Source of the DNA: RGIG9379 sp031553005
GTDB lineage: Bacteria; Bacteroidota; Bacteroidia; Bacteroidales; Paludibacteraceae
Direction: 5' to 3'
Assembly: GCA_031553005.1 (NCBI GenBank)
Contig: JAVBMA010000041.1
Location: 1-23,094, forward strand
Length of the DNA: 23,094 nt
Numbering within the stretch: the first letter of the stretch is position 1; every line of letters begins with the position of its first letter. The notes beneath the pieces were generated by a model that was not told the origin of the DNA, did not search any database, and saw nothing but the letters and a program-made list of their open reading frames with translations. Positions 1 through 8,629 of the stretch are shown here, piece by piece. The position numbers and the translations under genes were made by a program.

Positions 1-1
1 A

Positions 2-141
2 GCAATATTACCCCCAACGAGAAAAAGTAAACACAAAGGCACGAAGTGCACAAAGAAAATAAAAAAACAAACATAACTTCGTGTCCTTTGTGCCTTTGTG
101 TTTATAAAATTCATTTACGTTGGCACCGGGGGTAATATTGC
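2..141. repeat. CACAAAGGC palindromic repeat, copy 1
   Basis: A 140-base element bounded by the inverted repeat GCAATATTACCCCC (2-15) and GGGGGTAATATTGC (128-141). Inside it a second perfect 15-base inverted repeat, TAAACACAAAGGCAC (28-42) against GTGCCTTTGTGTTTA (90-104), can fold into a long hairpin. No protein-coding frame looks real. It resembles small non-autonomous or REP-like palindromic elements; which enzyme, if any, moves it is not visible. Confidence 0.85.
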
Positions 142-171
142 AGATAAGCGTAATAAATTTTATGTCTATCA

Positions 172-311
172 GCAAAAATACCTCTAACAAGAAAAAGTAA
201 ACACAAAGGCAGGAAGTGCACAAAGAAAATAAAAAAACAAACATAACTTCGTGTCCTTTGTGCCTTTGTGTTTATAAAATTCATTTACGTTTGCACCGGG
301 AGTAATATTGC
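172..311. repeat. CACAAAGGC palindromic repeat, copy 2
   Basis: A head-to-tail second copy, offset exactly 170 bases from copy 1 and differing from it at only a few positions in the inner part, with a degenerate left outer arm. The shared flank GATAAGCGTAA follows both copies, so the repeated unit is element plus a 30-base spacer. This points to tandem duplication of the whole unit rather than two independent insertions. Confidence 0.85.
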
Positions 312-321
312 TGATAAGCGT

Positions 322-365
322 AAAAAACATCCTTTAAAAAGACTATTGTATGTCTTTAATAAAGG
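322..365 (-). terminator. possible terminator of the tamB-tamL operon
   Basis: CCTTTAAAAAGAC (331-343) and GTCTTTAATAAAGG (352-365) form an imperfect hairpin with an 8-base loop. Read on the minus strand it is followed by ATGTTTTTT. It lies about 210 bases past the tamL stop. A weaker palindrome, AAGCGC-ATA-GCGCTT (516-530), lies closer to the gene but has no T-tract. Nothing else was recognised in 366-574. Confidence 0.45.
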
Positions 366-574
366 ATATTTACCTGTAAATGGTGCATGTTAACTAGCCT
401 CCTGCTTTTTTGTGCAGGTATACTTTTACATTCAATAAATGATTATAGGGCTGATTGTTTATGGTTGTAAAAGGTAGATTTAGCATGTTTTTTATTTACT
501 GAATATCCCTTTCCAAAGCGCATAGCGCTTAAACTCGAATAACCTTATGCGACAGCGTCCGGAATAAATCCATA

Positions 575-2890
575 TCAAAACGGATACCCTATTGCAAAAT
601 GATAAGCAAAATCACGTTTCAGACTCGGCTTTGTAATCACCCAATGCATGCCGCTCAGAGGCTCCGGACTGTATATTTTCATCCCCACATCTATACGGAT
701 CAGGATAAAACCAAAATTGGGACGTATACCAATTCCCCAGGATAGCCCCATTTCTTTCCAGAACGAATCCCATTTGAATACCCCCCCCGGTTGGTTGTCA
801 TATTCGCGTATAGTCCATACATTTCCCGCATCGATAAATGCAGCATATTCAAGGAATGTTTTTGTTTTTAACCGGTATTCGAGGTTTAGCAGGATTTTAA
901 TATCCCCGTTTTGATTTACGAAATCATTTTCGTTGCCCGACTCGTAAGTTCCGGGGCCAAGCGTGCGGGTACTCCATCCCCTCACAGAGTTAGGGCCGCC
1001 CGCAAAATACCTTTGTTCATATGGAACCATCGACGAGTTGAGGTATGGACATGCGACTCCCAGTCCTGCATGGAAAGCTACGATATTTCTCGGATTCAGT
1101 AAGAAAAACCGTGCAAAATCAGCATTTACTTTAGCATATTGAGCAAATGGAATCCCCAATAACTTATATGTCCCATCATCGTCTTTTGTCCCCGATATAC
1201 TTGAAATCAAGTAAGGCAAAGTCCCTGCAATGTCCAATCCTGCACGGATAGTGTACCCCTCATTCTGTGCCCTTGAAGGAGAGAGGCTTGTATATATGAT
1301 TGAATAGCTGCTCCGGGTGATAAACTGGTCTTTATAGCTTTCTTTCAGGACAGAGTTTTCCGGCCGGTTCAGGTATGTCTGAAATGTGTCCGACATCCAC
1401 GGTGTAACAATATAATTGACGTTGTATAAGTCAAACGTATGGTTCAACCGGTTACGCAAAGCCGTCCATTTATACATCCAGTCGATATTTGCAAAACGCT
1501 GGTTATATTCCGGCCTGTTTTGCCAGTTTATCCCTGCCGTGAGGATAGTTCTGGAATTGGGTTGCTCCCGGAAGCTTTTCGGAATAAAAGGAACGAGAAA
1601 ACGCGGAAAAGTCAGGGAAAAATCAACCCCGTACTGATAATAGTTATTGGATAGCAGATCCATTCCCGACGAAGTGATCGACTCGATACCACCGTTTAAT
1701 TTAATGCGGAAAATTTCAGAACCGTTAAATATATTTTGGTCTTGAAAGGTAGTATATCCCGCTATTCCAAGGTCTCCGGCCGAGTTTGTCCCGTCAATCC
1801 CCACCTGCCAATAGAAAATATTGGAAGGTGCAATCGTTATAAACGCATTTAGCAGCGACGTGTCCTGCCGGTTCACCTCCTTAAAATAGATGTTTGCCTG
1901 TTTTACGGCGCTCATCGAGTTGATCGATGAATATGTGTTTTCTAACAACCGATCGCTGTAATAACGTCCCGGGCGGATAAAACAATTATAATATAATACA
2001 CTCCGGCGGATGAAATGTTTTGACCCGTAGATTATCTTTAACCCCCTGTAATCGACGGTATCCGGATGAATAAACTCACTCTTGCTTTCCGGGTTAAACT
2101 GGTCATAACCACTGACAATAGTAACCGAATTGATCCGGTATCGCTTAAACGCCGAATTATACCTGATACTATCTTCTTTGTTCTCCCACGTGTCACGTAT
2201 CATTAATTTAACATCCACCTGCTTCGATTTCAATGCCGAATCGACCAGAAAATAGAAATTTTCCTTAGATAGATTGTAATACCCCTGATTCCTCATTGCA
2301 TTTGTCAGGTTTTGCAATCCCTTGTCAAGTTCTTCGGGTACGAAACGGATGCCGGGTTCAACCTGGGAATATCTTTTTACGCGGGGACTGGACAGAATTG
2401 ACAAAATAGTCGTGTCGGAAATACCGATATCGTAATTGCGTATTGTATACGAGTCGTTTGACCGGACATGATATACCACTTCTGCTTTTTTCTTTTTTAA
2501 AATAGTGTCGGCAGTCACTTCCGCTTCCAGATAACCCAAGTTATGCATTCGTTGCACGAGCTGTTTTTCCGTCTCGTTCATTGAGCGGGCACTAAAAATT
2601 ACCGGAGGCTCTCCTAATTTGCGGATAAAACGGTTACGCCATTTAGAGGTATCCCTTCCTGATAATGAATATATCCTGAGTTCCAGCTTTTTTAGAAACA
2701 GGAAATTCCTATTCGGGGTTTGTTGCACATAGTCTTCAAGGTTCGAAACGGATACTTTCTTATTGTCTGTTTCAATGCTTACTTTGTTTAACAGGTATTG
2801 TTTTTCAGGGACATATTTGGTCGTGCTGCACGAGAAGAACAGCGGTACTAGTAAAAATGGCAATATGTAACGTTTAAAAAAAATATTCAT
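575..2890 (-). CDS. tamL: TamL, lipidated Omp85-family outer-membrane protein
   Basis: An Omp85/BamA-superfamily outer-membrane beta-barrel, 771 residues. The N terminus is a lipoprotein signal (MNIFFKRY, hydrophobic stretch, then FFSC with Cys21 as the lipidation site), which marks the Bacteroidota-specific lipidated TamA-like protein TamL. POTRA-like periplasmic repeats fill about the first 350 residues. The barrel carries the conserved loop-6 motif FAGGPNSVRGW near residue 635 and ends in the aromatic beta-signal residue of GYPF. It starts inside the tamB stop (TAATG), so the two are translationally coupled. In Flavobacterium johnsoniae TamL and TamB act together in envelope biogenesis; the same role is inferred here. 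A run of eight G on the coding strand (781-788) encodes Pro-Gly-Gly near the end of the barrel. BamA is less likely because of the lipobox and the tamB partner. Confidence 0.93.
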   Translation of the reverse strand: MNIFFKRYILPFLLVPLFFSCSTTKYVPEKQYLLNKVSIETDNKKVSVSNLEDYVQQTPNRNFLFLKKLELRIYSLSGRDTSKWRNRFIRKLGEPPVIFSARSMNETEKQLVQRMHNLGYLEAEVTADTILKKKKAEVVYHVRSNDSYTIRNYDIGISDTTILSILSSPRVKRYSQVEPGIRFVPEELDKGLQNLTNAMRNQGYYNLSKENFYFLVDSALKSKQVDVKLMIRDTWENKEDSIRYNSAFKRYRINSVTIVSGYDQFNPESKSEFIHPDTVDYRGLKIIYGSKHFIRRSVLYYNCFIRPGRYYSDRLLENTYSSINSMSAVKQANIYFKEVNRQDTSLLNAFITIAPSNIFYWQVGIDGTNSAGDLGIAGYTTFQDQNIFNGSEIFRIKLNGGIESITSSGMDLLSNNYYQYGVDFSLTFPRFLVPFIPKSFREQPNSRTILTAGINWQNRPEYNQRFANIDWMYKWTALRNRLNHTFDLYNVNYIVTPWMSDTFQTYLNRPENSVLKESYKDQFITRSSYSIIYTSLSPSRAQNEGYTIRAGLDIAGTLPYLISSISGTKDDDGTYKLLGIPFAQYAKVNADFARFFLLNPRNIVAFHAGLGVACPYLNSSMVPYEQRYFAGGPNSVRGWSTRTLGPGTYESGNENDFVNQNGDIKILLNLEYRLKTKTFLEYAAFIDAGNVWTIREYDNQPGGVFKWDSFWKEMGLSWGIGIRPNFGFILIRIDVGMKIYSPEPLSGMHWVITKPSLKRDFAYHFAIGYPF

Positions 2891-5800
2891 TATTTATCCG
2901 ATGAATTGGTTGTATTTTGTCCTTCTTCCGGATTTTTCTTTTTCCGGAACCGGAAAAGATCCCTGAATTTCCTTCCTTCCTTCGTAAATACGAGTCCCAC
3001 TCCCTGAATTGTATTTGATGAACGGAAAATCTCATTGTTCGTATGGTTGTATGCCCTCGCACGTATCATACCCGACTTTGTCAGCTTGTATTCCAAATCA
3101 AAATCCCCGATCCATGGAGATTCCTCTACAGTGGCGGCATTGCGGTATCCGACATTGGTGTTTAAGATCAGCCTTTCATTGAAAAGTTGTGTAGAAACGG
3201 AGACGCTCATTTCTATATCCGAAAAATCTTCCTGAGAGGAACTGACATCTGTTCCCACGCTCCAGTTTTTTCCTAATACACCGTTTAATACACCGTTTAA
3301 TACGGAAGACAATGAAGAGGCTGCCAATGAGGTTGCCACACTATTGCTTCCGGTAGAGACTTGGGGGGTAGGAGGGAAAAACGAACCGAAAGCAAGCAGG
3401 TAAGCAAACTCTTTGATACGCAAATCATCCGTATTGATAATGCTGTTTACCATCCGGTTGATGTCGTCGCTTGTATCCGGCAATGTAATGTCGTATGACA
3501 AATTCAGCCGGTTTAAGTTGCCTTGGATTTGTAATATACAGTCGACCAGCACCTTTGTATACGAAAGCCCTAATGTCGAAAAAGAAGCATCCAGCGTATT
3601 CAAGTCGGCCCTCAGCCGGTATACTGCCGTGATATCGAAATTGCTTGTCAACGGGTCGCCGTTCAGGTTTACCCTGCTTCCCTGACGAATAGTAAACGAT
3701 TTGGTGGTAGGCAGTTGACTTAATTTGAGTTTCAAATGCCCGTCGTCAACCGTATATTGTCCGAAAAGTTTTACGCCGTCCATTTCCGAATCATAATTCA
3801 TATTAATATTCCCGCTACCCCTTATCCCTAATTCATCGCCGGTAGCCGGATTGATAATCAGTCCGAAAATAGCCTCTTTGGTCAATTCAACCGCTATATT
3901 GGCTTTGATCGGGAATTTGGGTTTGGCTGTGCTTTTTTTACTTTCCGGATTACTTGTCTCTTCGTCCAGATAGACAATACTGTTATAGGTCTTTGCCTGA
4001 GCCGCCGATTCCGGCAATCGTATCTTCAGGGTTGAATTATCTCCGTTCCGCAAATTACCGCTTATCGCCGCCTCTTTTAAATCGCCCCTTACCGTAAGAT
4101 TTCCGTTTGCATAGAATGTCCCGAAGAAGAGGCTGTCTGTTTTTTGCGGATTATTAACCAGTAAAAAATTATCCATTTGGATGGAACCTGAATAATTTAT
4201 ATCTGAGAAGCCTTTGTGTTTTACCGAGCAATTCAGCTTCGCACTCCGGTTTTTGTTATCATAAATTTTCATGTTTTTGATATCCATTGTAGTGGGAGTA
4301 AATCGTATTGTATCGGATATCCGGTAGGTGACATCCGTGTAATCGATTGTGGCCAAAAGATCTTTCAGGTATATATATCCTAAAATGTCCGGGGAAGACA
4401 ACTTTCCGTCGATTTTCAGGTTTGCACCGCAATATCCGCTGAGGTTATGTACAATACCTTTCAAAAAAGGCTGGGCGATTTCCACAGGCAACAGTTGCAG
4501 GTTTACATCAAACCGTATCAAATCCTGTATCGGAGATATAAAACCATTTGCCGAAGAGATATTTTCTTTCGACCGGACTAATTGCACGCCGACATTCATC
4601 CCTTTTTGCTCTTCGCTCCATTGGCTGTTAAGGGTAAGCGAACCTATCGTATCTTTCTGATAAGTTATATCGTCCACTTTAAACGCGTTTGTATTGAAAC
4701 GTGGTTTTCCGAGTAATCCCGAAAAATTTATATTTCCATCCAGATATCCGTTGACAGGAATGGTTGACAGGTCAAACCCTCCCAACAGGTTTCCGATAGA
4801 GGCTTTTTGAAAGAAAACTTTCAATGTGTCTGCATTTGAGGCTGACGCAATTCCGTCTATTCCTAAGAAATTCTCATTATTTTGCGTTAACCCGAATTTA
4901 TTTATCTCGATATGTCCCGGTTTTATCGTTATAATCGCCGGTTCAAACCCGGCATGAAGATCATTTAGGATGAGGTCGGTAGGAAAAAAACGGGCAGTCA
5001 TTATCAACTCGTTCAAAGGGAACTCCCTCTTAAATGAAAGGAGTGTTTTTATTTCCCCTGAAAAAGAAAATTCGGCAGGAGTATTATCATATTTCAGGTC
5101 GATCATAACCGTGTCTTTTTCTATTTCCGTGTGTAGTTTCAGGTCAATCGGGTTTTGTAGACTGATATTGGAATTTACATCGGCAATGTATGCGTTTCCT
5201 TTTTTACCGATAAAAACGGTTGTCTCTTTTGCCGGAATTTTTCCATATAAGAATTCCGGTAATGCCGCATTTAATGTGATTTCGCCCGCATTGTCCCTGA
5301 ATTCTCCCCATATGGAAGATTTCCCTTTTAAAGTTACCGGAAGATGAAAAAAAGCCGAAAGCTCTTCCGTATTTTCGAGCGTAACCGAATATGAAAAACT
5401 ATTTGGCTCCGAATTTTTTGGAAAACTGTTATAGTTAAAAAAAGTAGGCAGATAATCGTGTAATATATTCTGGGTAGCCTGCGCAATGGTTGCCGGATTA
5501 TAAAATCCTTCTGCCTGAACATTCAGGTAAGGGGAAATCAGACGGAGCAAGTTTCCGTTATCGGTTTTATCTATGGTAAGAAGAATCGAATCTATCCGGA
5601 TTGCAGAACTGTCCGTCGCAAAAAGCAGGCTGTCCAACCTTAGATAGCCAAGCATATCCTCGGGTTTGTTCCCTTTTATTTTCAAACGGATGTCTGTCTC
5701 GATTTTACTGTTTTCAAAATCTTTTGTTAGATGTAGATTGTGCGGGTTGAATTTCCGGATTGACGATTGCAACTCGTATTCTGTGGGATTATTTCCCGAT

Positions 5801-7368
5801 TGTTGTGCTTTCCCTTCGAGATGCAGCAATATGTTTTCGTCATTTATTGAGAGCTGGGCGTTTATATCGTTTATTCCCCGGTAAGTTGCATTCACTCCGA
5901 TTTGCTCGTATCTGTAATCCTGGTAGGTGAAGAAAGGAATATTTCCGGCGATCCGGATATCCGGTTCTTTTGATTCGGAGATCAAAATATCCGAATGCAG
6001 GTCGAATCCGGACTTCCCGATATGTAAAGAAGTATCCAGAATGGCGTTGAAATCGAAAATATTGCTCGAAACATCCGCATTTGCGAGGAATTTCTTCTCT
6101 TCAGGCACATATCCCATATTTCCTTTTAAGTGTACTTTTCCCGGACTCGTTTCAATATTTCCATTTATCAGAAAATGATCAAGAGTTCCTTTTATTTTCA
6201 TTTGTGATTGCAGAGTTCCCAAATGCTTTGTTATATCCGGAAGTGTTGTCTCGGGCGAGGCTATACGGAGTATCATCCCGGCTCCTTCCTGCGAAACGGA
6301 TAATTGGGAAATATCCGCCGTATAAAGGCTTTTCCGGTAATCGCTCCAGTCGCTCATGGAGAGTGAAAGCGAAAGTATTATATCCTTATCGTAAGATGCA
6401 TCCAGTTTTTTTACTCCCAGGGAGGGAATTGTATCGTTCAGTTTTCCCTCCAGTTTCAACGGCTTCGAGAGTCCTGCAAGAGTCGGAAGGAAGGCGCGTA
6501 AATCTTCCGGGACGATTTCCGATTTCTCTATCTCTATATAATAAATCCCGTTTCTTATAAATAGCGAATCGGTAGGAGAGGTGTTTTGATAATCAAACCA
6601 GACATCCGGCATGTTGAGGTGGCTGTTTGGCAGGTCAAGATGGAATCCGGAAAGGCGTATAAACTTTTTATCTTTATGAATCTGTACTTTCAGGTTTTGA
6701 AGATCCAGCCCCGACTCTTCCTGAACGGCAAGGCGAAAGGCTTCCCCGGAAAATTTATCCGGCTGAATGGAACCAAGGGCTAACCGTCCGTTCAGGTTCT
6801 TTGTATGGATATGAGAGGCATTAAATACTCCCGGGGTATTTTCCTGCGAAAGTACGTCATATCTGAATTCTCCGTTTCGTAATTCTATATTCCCGATGAC
6901 CAGATCGAAAAGTGAAGGTGTAGTATCTTTTTCAGTTGTATCCTTTGACGAGAAAGCATCAACCAAAAATTGAAAATTAAGCGGTGAATCCGTAGAATCT
7001 TTAGATAAATATACTTTAAAATCTTCCAGCAAGACATCATCTATCGTCAATGTATTATTTCTGTAAACACTGAAAATAGAGGTATTGGCAGAGAGGTAAC
7101 CGACATATAATAATGTATCACCCTTTTGGTCTTCCAGATAAACCTTGTCCAGAGAGACTCCCCTCAACAGATCCAGGTGAATATGTTCAATAGAAACTTC
7201 ACTATTGATCTTTTTTTGTAGCTCGGAAACGGCAATATGGAGCACCTTTTGCTGAACAAAGGGAATGTTCAGCAAAATAGCCACCAGAATGTTAAGCAAT
7301 ACGATAACACCCAGTAAAATAAGGATGATGTTGCGCACTTTCTTCACTTCGGTCTTAAAAGTAGGCAA
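2890..7368 (-). CDS. tamB: TamB-like translocation/assembly module protein (DUF490)
   Basis: A very large AsmA/TamB-family protein, up to 1492 residues. A single N-terminal membrane anchor (about residues 13-37) is followed by an AsmA-like start (IPFVQQKVLHIAVSELQKKI), then more than a thousand residues of beta-rich repeats expected to form a periplasm-spanning groove. The C-terminal TamB domain is recognisable in the segment with IRQGSRVNLNGDP and the run up to LAFGSFFPP, and the protein ends in a basic tail. TamB proteins bridge inner membrane and an Omp85 partner, here the coupled downstream TamL. The longest frame starts at a TTG (7368). A GTG at 7347, giving MKKVRNIILILL, is more natural and is favoured by a promoter candidate that overlaps the TTG. 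A small in-gene duplication encodes VLNGVLNG (about 3278-3302). Confidence 0.93.
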   Translation of the reverse strand: MPTFKTEVKKVRNIILILLGVIVLLNILVAILLNIPFVQQKVLHIAVSELQKKINSEVSIEHIHLDLLRGVSLDKVYLEDQKGDTLLYVGYLSANTSIFSVYRNNTLTIDDVLLEDFKVYLSKDSTDSPLNFQFLVDAFSSKDTTEKDTTPSLFDLVIGNIELRNGEFRYDVLSQENTPGVFNASHIHTKNLNGRLALGSIQPDKFSGEAFRLAVQEESGLDLQNLKVQIHKDKKFIRLSGFHLDLPNSHLNMPDVWFDYQNTSPTDSLFIRNGIYYIEIEKSEIVPEDLRAFLPTLAGLSKPLKLEGKLNDTIPSLGVKKLDASYDKDIILSLSLSMSDWSDYRKSLYTADISQLSVSQEGAGMILRIASPETTLPDITKHLGTLQSQMKIKGTLDHFLINGNIETSPGKVHLKGNMGYVPEEKKFLANADVSSNIFDFNAILDTSLHIGKSGFDLHSDILISESKEPDIRIAGNIPFFTYQDYRYEQIGVNATYRGINDINAQLSINDENILLHLEGKAQQSGNNPTEYELQSSIRKFNPHNLHLTKDFENSKIETDIRLKIKGNKPEDMLGYLRLDSLLFATDSSAIRIDSILLTIDKTDNGNLLRLISPYLNVQAEGFYNPATIAQATQNILHDYLPTFFNYNSFPKNSEPNSFSYSVTLENTEELSAFFHLPVTLKGKSSIWGEFRDNAGEITLNAALPEFLYGKIPAKETTVFIGKKGNAYIADVNSNISLQNPIDLKLHTEIEKDTVMIDLKYDNTPAEFSFSGEIKTLLSFKREFPLNELIMTARFFPTDLILNDLHAGFEPAIITIKPGHIEINKFGLTQNNENFLGIDGIASASNADTLKVFFQKASIGNLLGGFDLSTIPVNGYLDGNINFSGLLGKPRFNTNAFKVDDITYQKDTIGSLTLNSQWSEEQKGMNVGVQLVRSKENISSANGFISPIQDLIRFDVNLQLLPVEIAQPFLKGIVHNLSGYCGANLKIDGKLSSPDILGYIYLKDLLATIDYTDVTYRISDTIRFTPTTMDIKNMKIYDNKNRSAKLNCSVKHKGFSDINYSGSIQMDNFLLVNNPQKTDSLFFGTFYANGNLTVRGDLKEAAISGNLRNGDNSTLKIRLPESAAQAKTYNSIVYLDEETSNPESKKSTAKPKFPIKANIAVELTKEAIFGLIINPATGDELGIRGSGNINMNYDSEMDGVKLFGQYTVDDGHLKLKLSQLPTTKSFTIRQGSRVNLNGDPLTSNFDITAVYRLRADLNTLDASFSTLGLSYTKVLVDCILQIQGNLNRLNLSYDITLPDTSDDINRMVNSIINTDDLRIKEFAYLLAFGSFFPPTPQVSTGSNSVATSLAASSLSSVLNGVLNGVLGKNWSVGTDVSSSQEDFSDIEMSVSVSTQLFNERLILNTNVGYRNAATVEESPWIGDFDLEYKLTKSGMIRARAYNHTNNEIFRSSNTIQGVGLVFTKEGRKFRDLFRFRKKKNPEEGQNTTNSSDK

Positions 7369-7396
7369 AAATATTGTGTTTGCAGAGAAACTCCAA
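7366..7396 (-). promoter_or_regulatory. candidate promoter for tamB-tamL
   Basis: On the minus strand TTG (7394-7396), 20 bases, then TATTTTTG (7366-7373) matches the Bacteroidota sigma-ABfr pattern. Transcription would begin near 7359, so translation would have to start at the GTG at 7347 (or 7338), not at the TTG at 7368. The minus-35-equivalent box is short, so this is tentative. Confidence 0.35.
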
Positions 7397-7415
7397 CTGA
7401 TAAACGCTTTTAAAT

Positions 7416-7448
7416 AGTTGAAAGTTGAGAATTGAAAGTTGAAAGTTT
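7416..7448. repeat. short GTTGAAA tandem-like repeat
   Basis: About four imperfect copies of a 7-8 base unit (GTTGAAA, GTTGAGAA, TTGAAA, GTTGAAA) upstream of tamB. The tract lies upstream of the candidate promoter. No function can be assigned. Confidence 0.6.
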
Positions 7449-7570
7449 AAAAAATGACGAGTGTCGGAGATTTTTTCTGATTGATAAGAATAAGAAGATA
7501 GTTTTATGAAAAATAAGGAAAACGGCGGATGCGGTTTGTTAATTGTTCATTAAGGTGTTATATGTAGATT

Positions 7571-7608
7571 TAGTTTTAGATCCGGAGGATTTACGTATTT
7601 ATAGAAAT
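7571..7608. repeat. truncated relative of the CCTCCGGAT repeat
   Basis: Read on the minus strand this contains TATAAATACGTAAATCCTCC followed by GGATCTAAA, closely matching TATAAACATATAAATCCTCC followed by GGATTTAAA at about 10373-10396. It stops where the CACAAAGGC element begins (7611), suggesting that one repeat landed in or beside the other. The rest of the 7369-7822 gap holds the other repeats and the promoter candidate listed here, and no gene. Confidence 0.55.
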
Positions 7609-7610
7609 GC

Positions 7611-7751
7611 TTATCCGCAATATTAACACTAATAAAAAATAGTAAACACAAAGGCACAAAGCACACAAGGAAAATAAATACATTCGTGTCCTTTGTGCCT
7701 TTGTGTTTATAAAATTATTGACATTGGCATCAGTGGTAATATTGCGGATAA
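7611..7751. repeat. CACAAAGGC palindromic repeat, copy 3
   Basis: Same family as the two copies at the left edge. The outer inverted repeat is longer here: TTATCCGCAATATTA (7611-7625) against TAATATTGCGGATAA (7737-7751). The inner 15-base arms are TAAACACAAAGGCAC (7643-7657) and GTGCCTTTGTGTTTA (7695-7709). The loop is shorter than in copies 1 and 2. Together the copies flank both sides of tamB-tamL. Confidence 0.85.
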
Positions 7752-7822
7752 ACGTAATGTTTTTTGCGGAATATGAAGTAACTTGTTGAAAAATAGATTA
7801 ATGAACATTTGATTGGCTATGC

Positions 7823-8629
7823 TTATTTCACCATTTCCTTGATAAGCAGCGTTAGTTTTGTTTGAGCCATTTGGGTGTTGGCTTGTACCTCTTCATGGGT
7901 AATGGAACTTAGATTGGCGTCTAATCCGACATTGGCAACTACAGAAATGCCGAAGCAGTCAATTCCAAGATAATTGGCAACAATCACCTCGGGAACGGTA
8001 GACATTCCGACCGTATCTCCGCCAATGATGCGGAAATAGCGGTATTCGGCCAGTGTTTCATAAGTCGGGCCTTGTGTTCCTACATAAACTCCTTTTTTCA
8101 GCGGAATATTGTGTTTTGCGGCTATATCTTCGGCTTTTCGGATCAACTCTTTATCGTATGCATTGCTCATGTCGGGAAAACGGGGGCCGAATTCATCGTT
8201 GTTTTTTCCTCTTAACGGATTTTCCGGAAAAAGGTTTATATGATCTGAGATCAGCATAATGTCTCCGGGAATAAAGTCGGGATTTAATCCGCCGGCAGCA
8301 TTAGATACCATTAATGTTTTTATTCCAAGCATTTTCATCAGGCGGATAGGAAATGTAATCTCATTCATTGAGTATCCTTCGTAATAATGAAACCGGCCTT
8401 GCATTGCCATTACGGGAGTTCCGGCCAGGGAGCCGAATAACAACCTGCCTGAATGTCCGGCAACAGTGCTTGTTTTAAAACCGGGAATATCAGAATAGGC
8501 AAATTCATCGGTTATTTCGATCTCTTGGGCAAGGTTTCCTAATCCTGTACCCAATATGATTGCGATTTGGGGACGAAGAGAGAGTTTATTTTCAAAAAAT
8601 GCGTATGCTTTGTTTACTTCTTCCCACAT
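7823..8629 (-). CDS. punA: purine nucleoside phosphorylase (PNP/MTAP family 2)
   Basis: Trimeric-type purine nucleoside phosphorylase, 268 residues, splitting inosine and guanosine with phosphate for purine salvage in the cytoplasm. Family motifs appear in order: the phosphate-binding GTGLGN (27-32), AGHSG with His59, MQGRFHYYEGYS (76-87), SNAAGGLN (109-116), GTQGPTYET with Glu191, GGDTVGMST with Met209, and VVANVGLD with Asn233, corresponding to the base- and ribose-binding residues of human PNP. The ATG start lies inside the end of lpxK (38-base overlap), so it is probably co-translated. A methylthioadenosine phosphorylase role is possible in principle, but the Glu/Asn base-recognition pair fits PNP. 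Confidence 0.95.
   Translation of the reverse strand: MWEEVNKAYAFFENKLSLRPQIAIILGTGLGNLAQEIEITDEFAYSDIPGFKTSTVAGHSGRLLFGSLAGTPVMAMQGRFHYYEGYSMNEITFPIRLMKMLGIKTLMVSNAAGGLNPDFIPGDIMLISDHINLFPENPLRGKNNDEFGPRFPDMSNAYDKELIRKAEDIAAKHNIPLKKGVYVGTQGPTYETLAEYRYFRIIGGDTVGMSTVPEVIVANYLGIDCFGISVVANVGLDANLSSITHEEVQANTQMAQTKLTLLIKEMVK

Noticed and set aside
8..244. 78-codon minus-strand frame at the left edge
   Set aside because: It is made almost entirely of the two CACAAAGGC repeat copies and has low complexity; it is a by-product of the repeat.
3278..3302. Short tandem duplication in tamB as a variable locus
   Set aside because: Only two in-frame 12-base units encoding VLNG; too short to suggest slippage and it leaves the frame intact.
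6081..6560. 159-codon plus-strand frame opposite tamB
   Set aside because: It lies wholly antisense to a well-supported tamB reading frame and has no recognisable domain or promoter.
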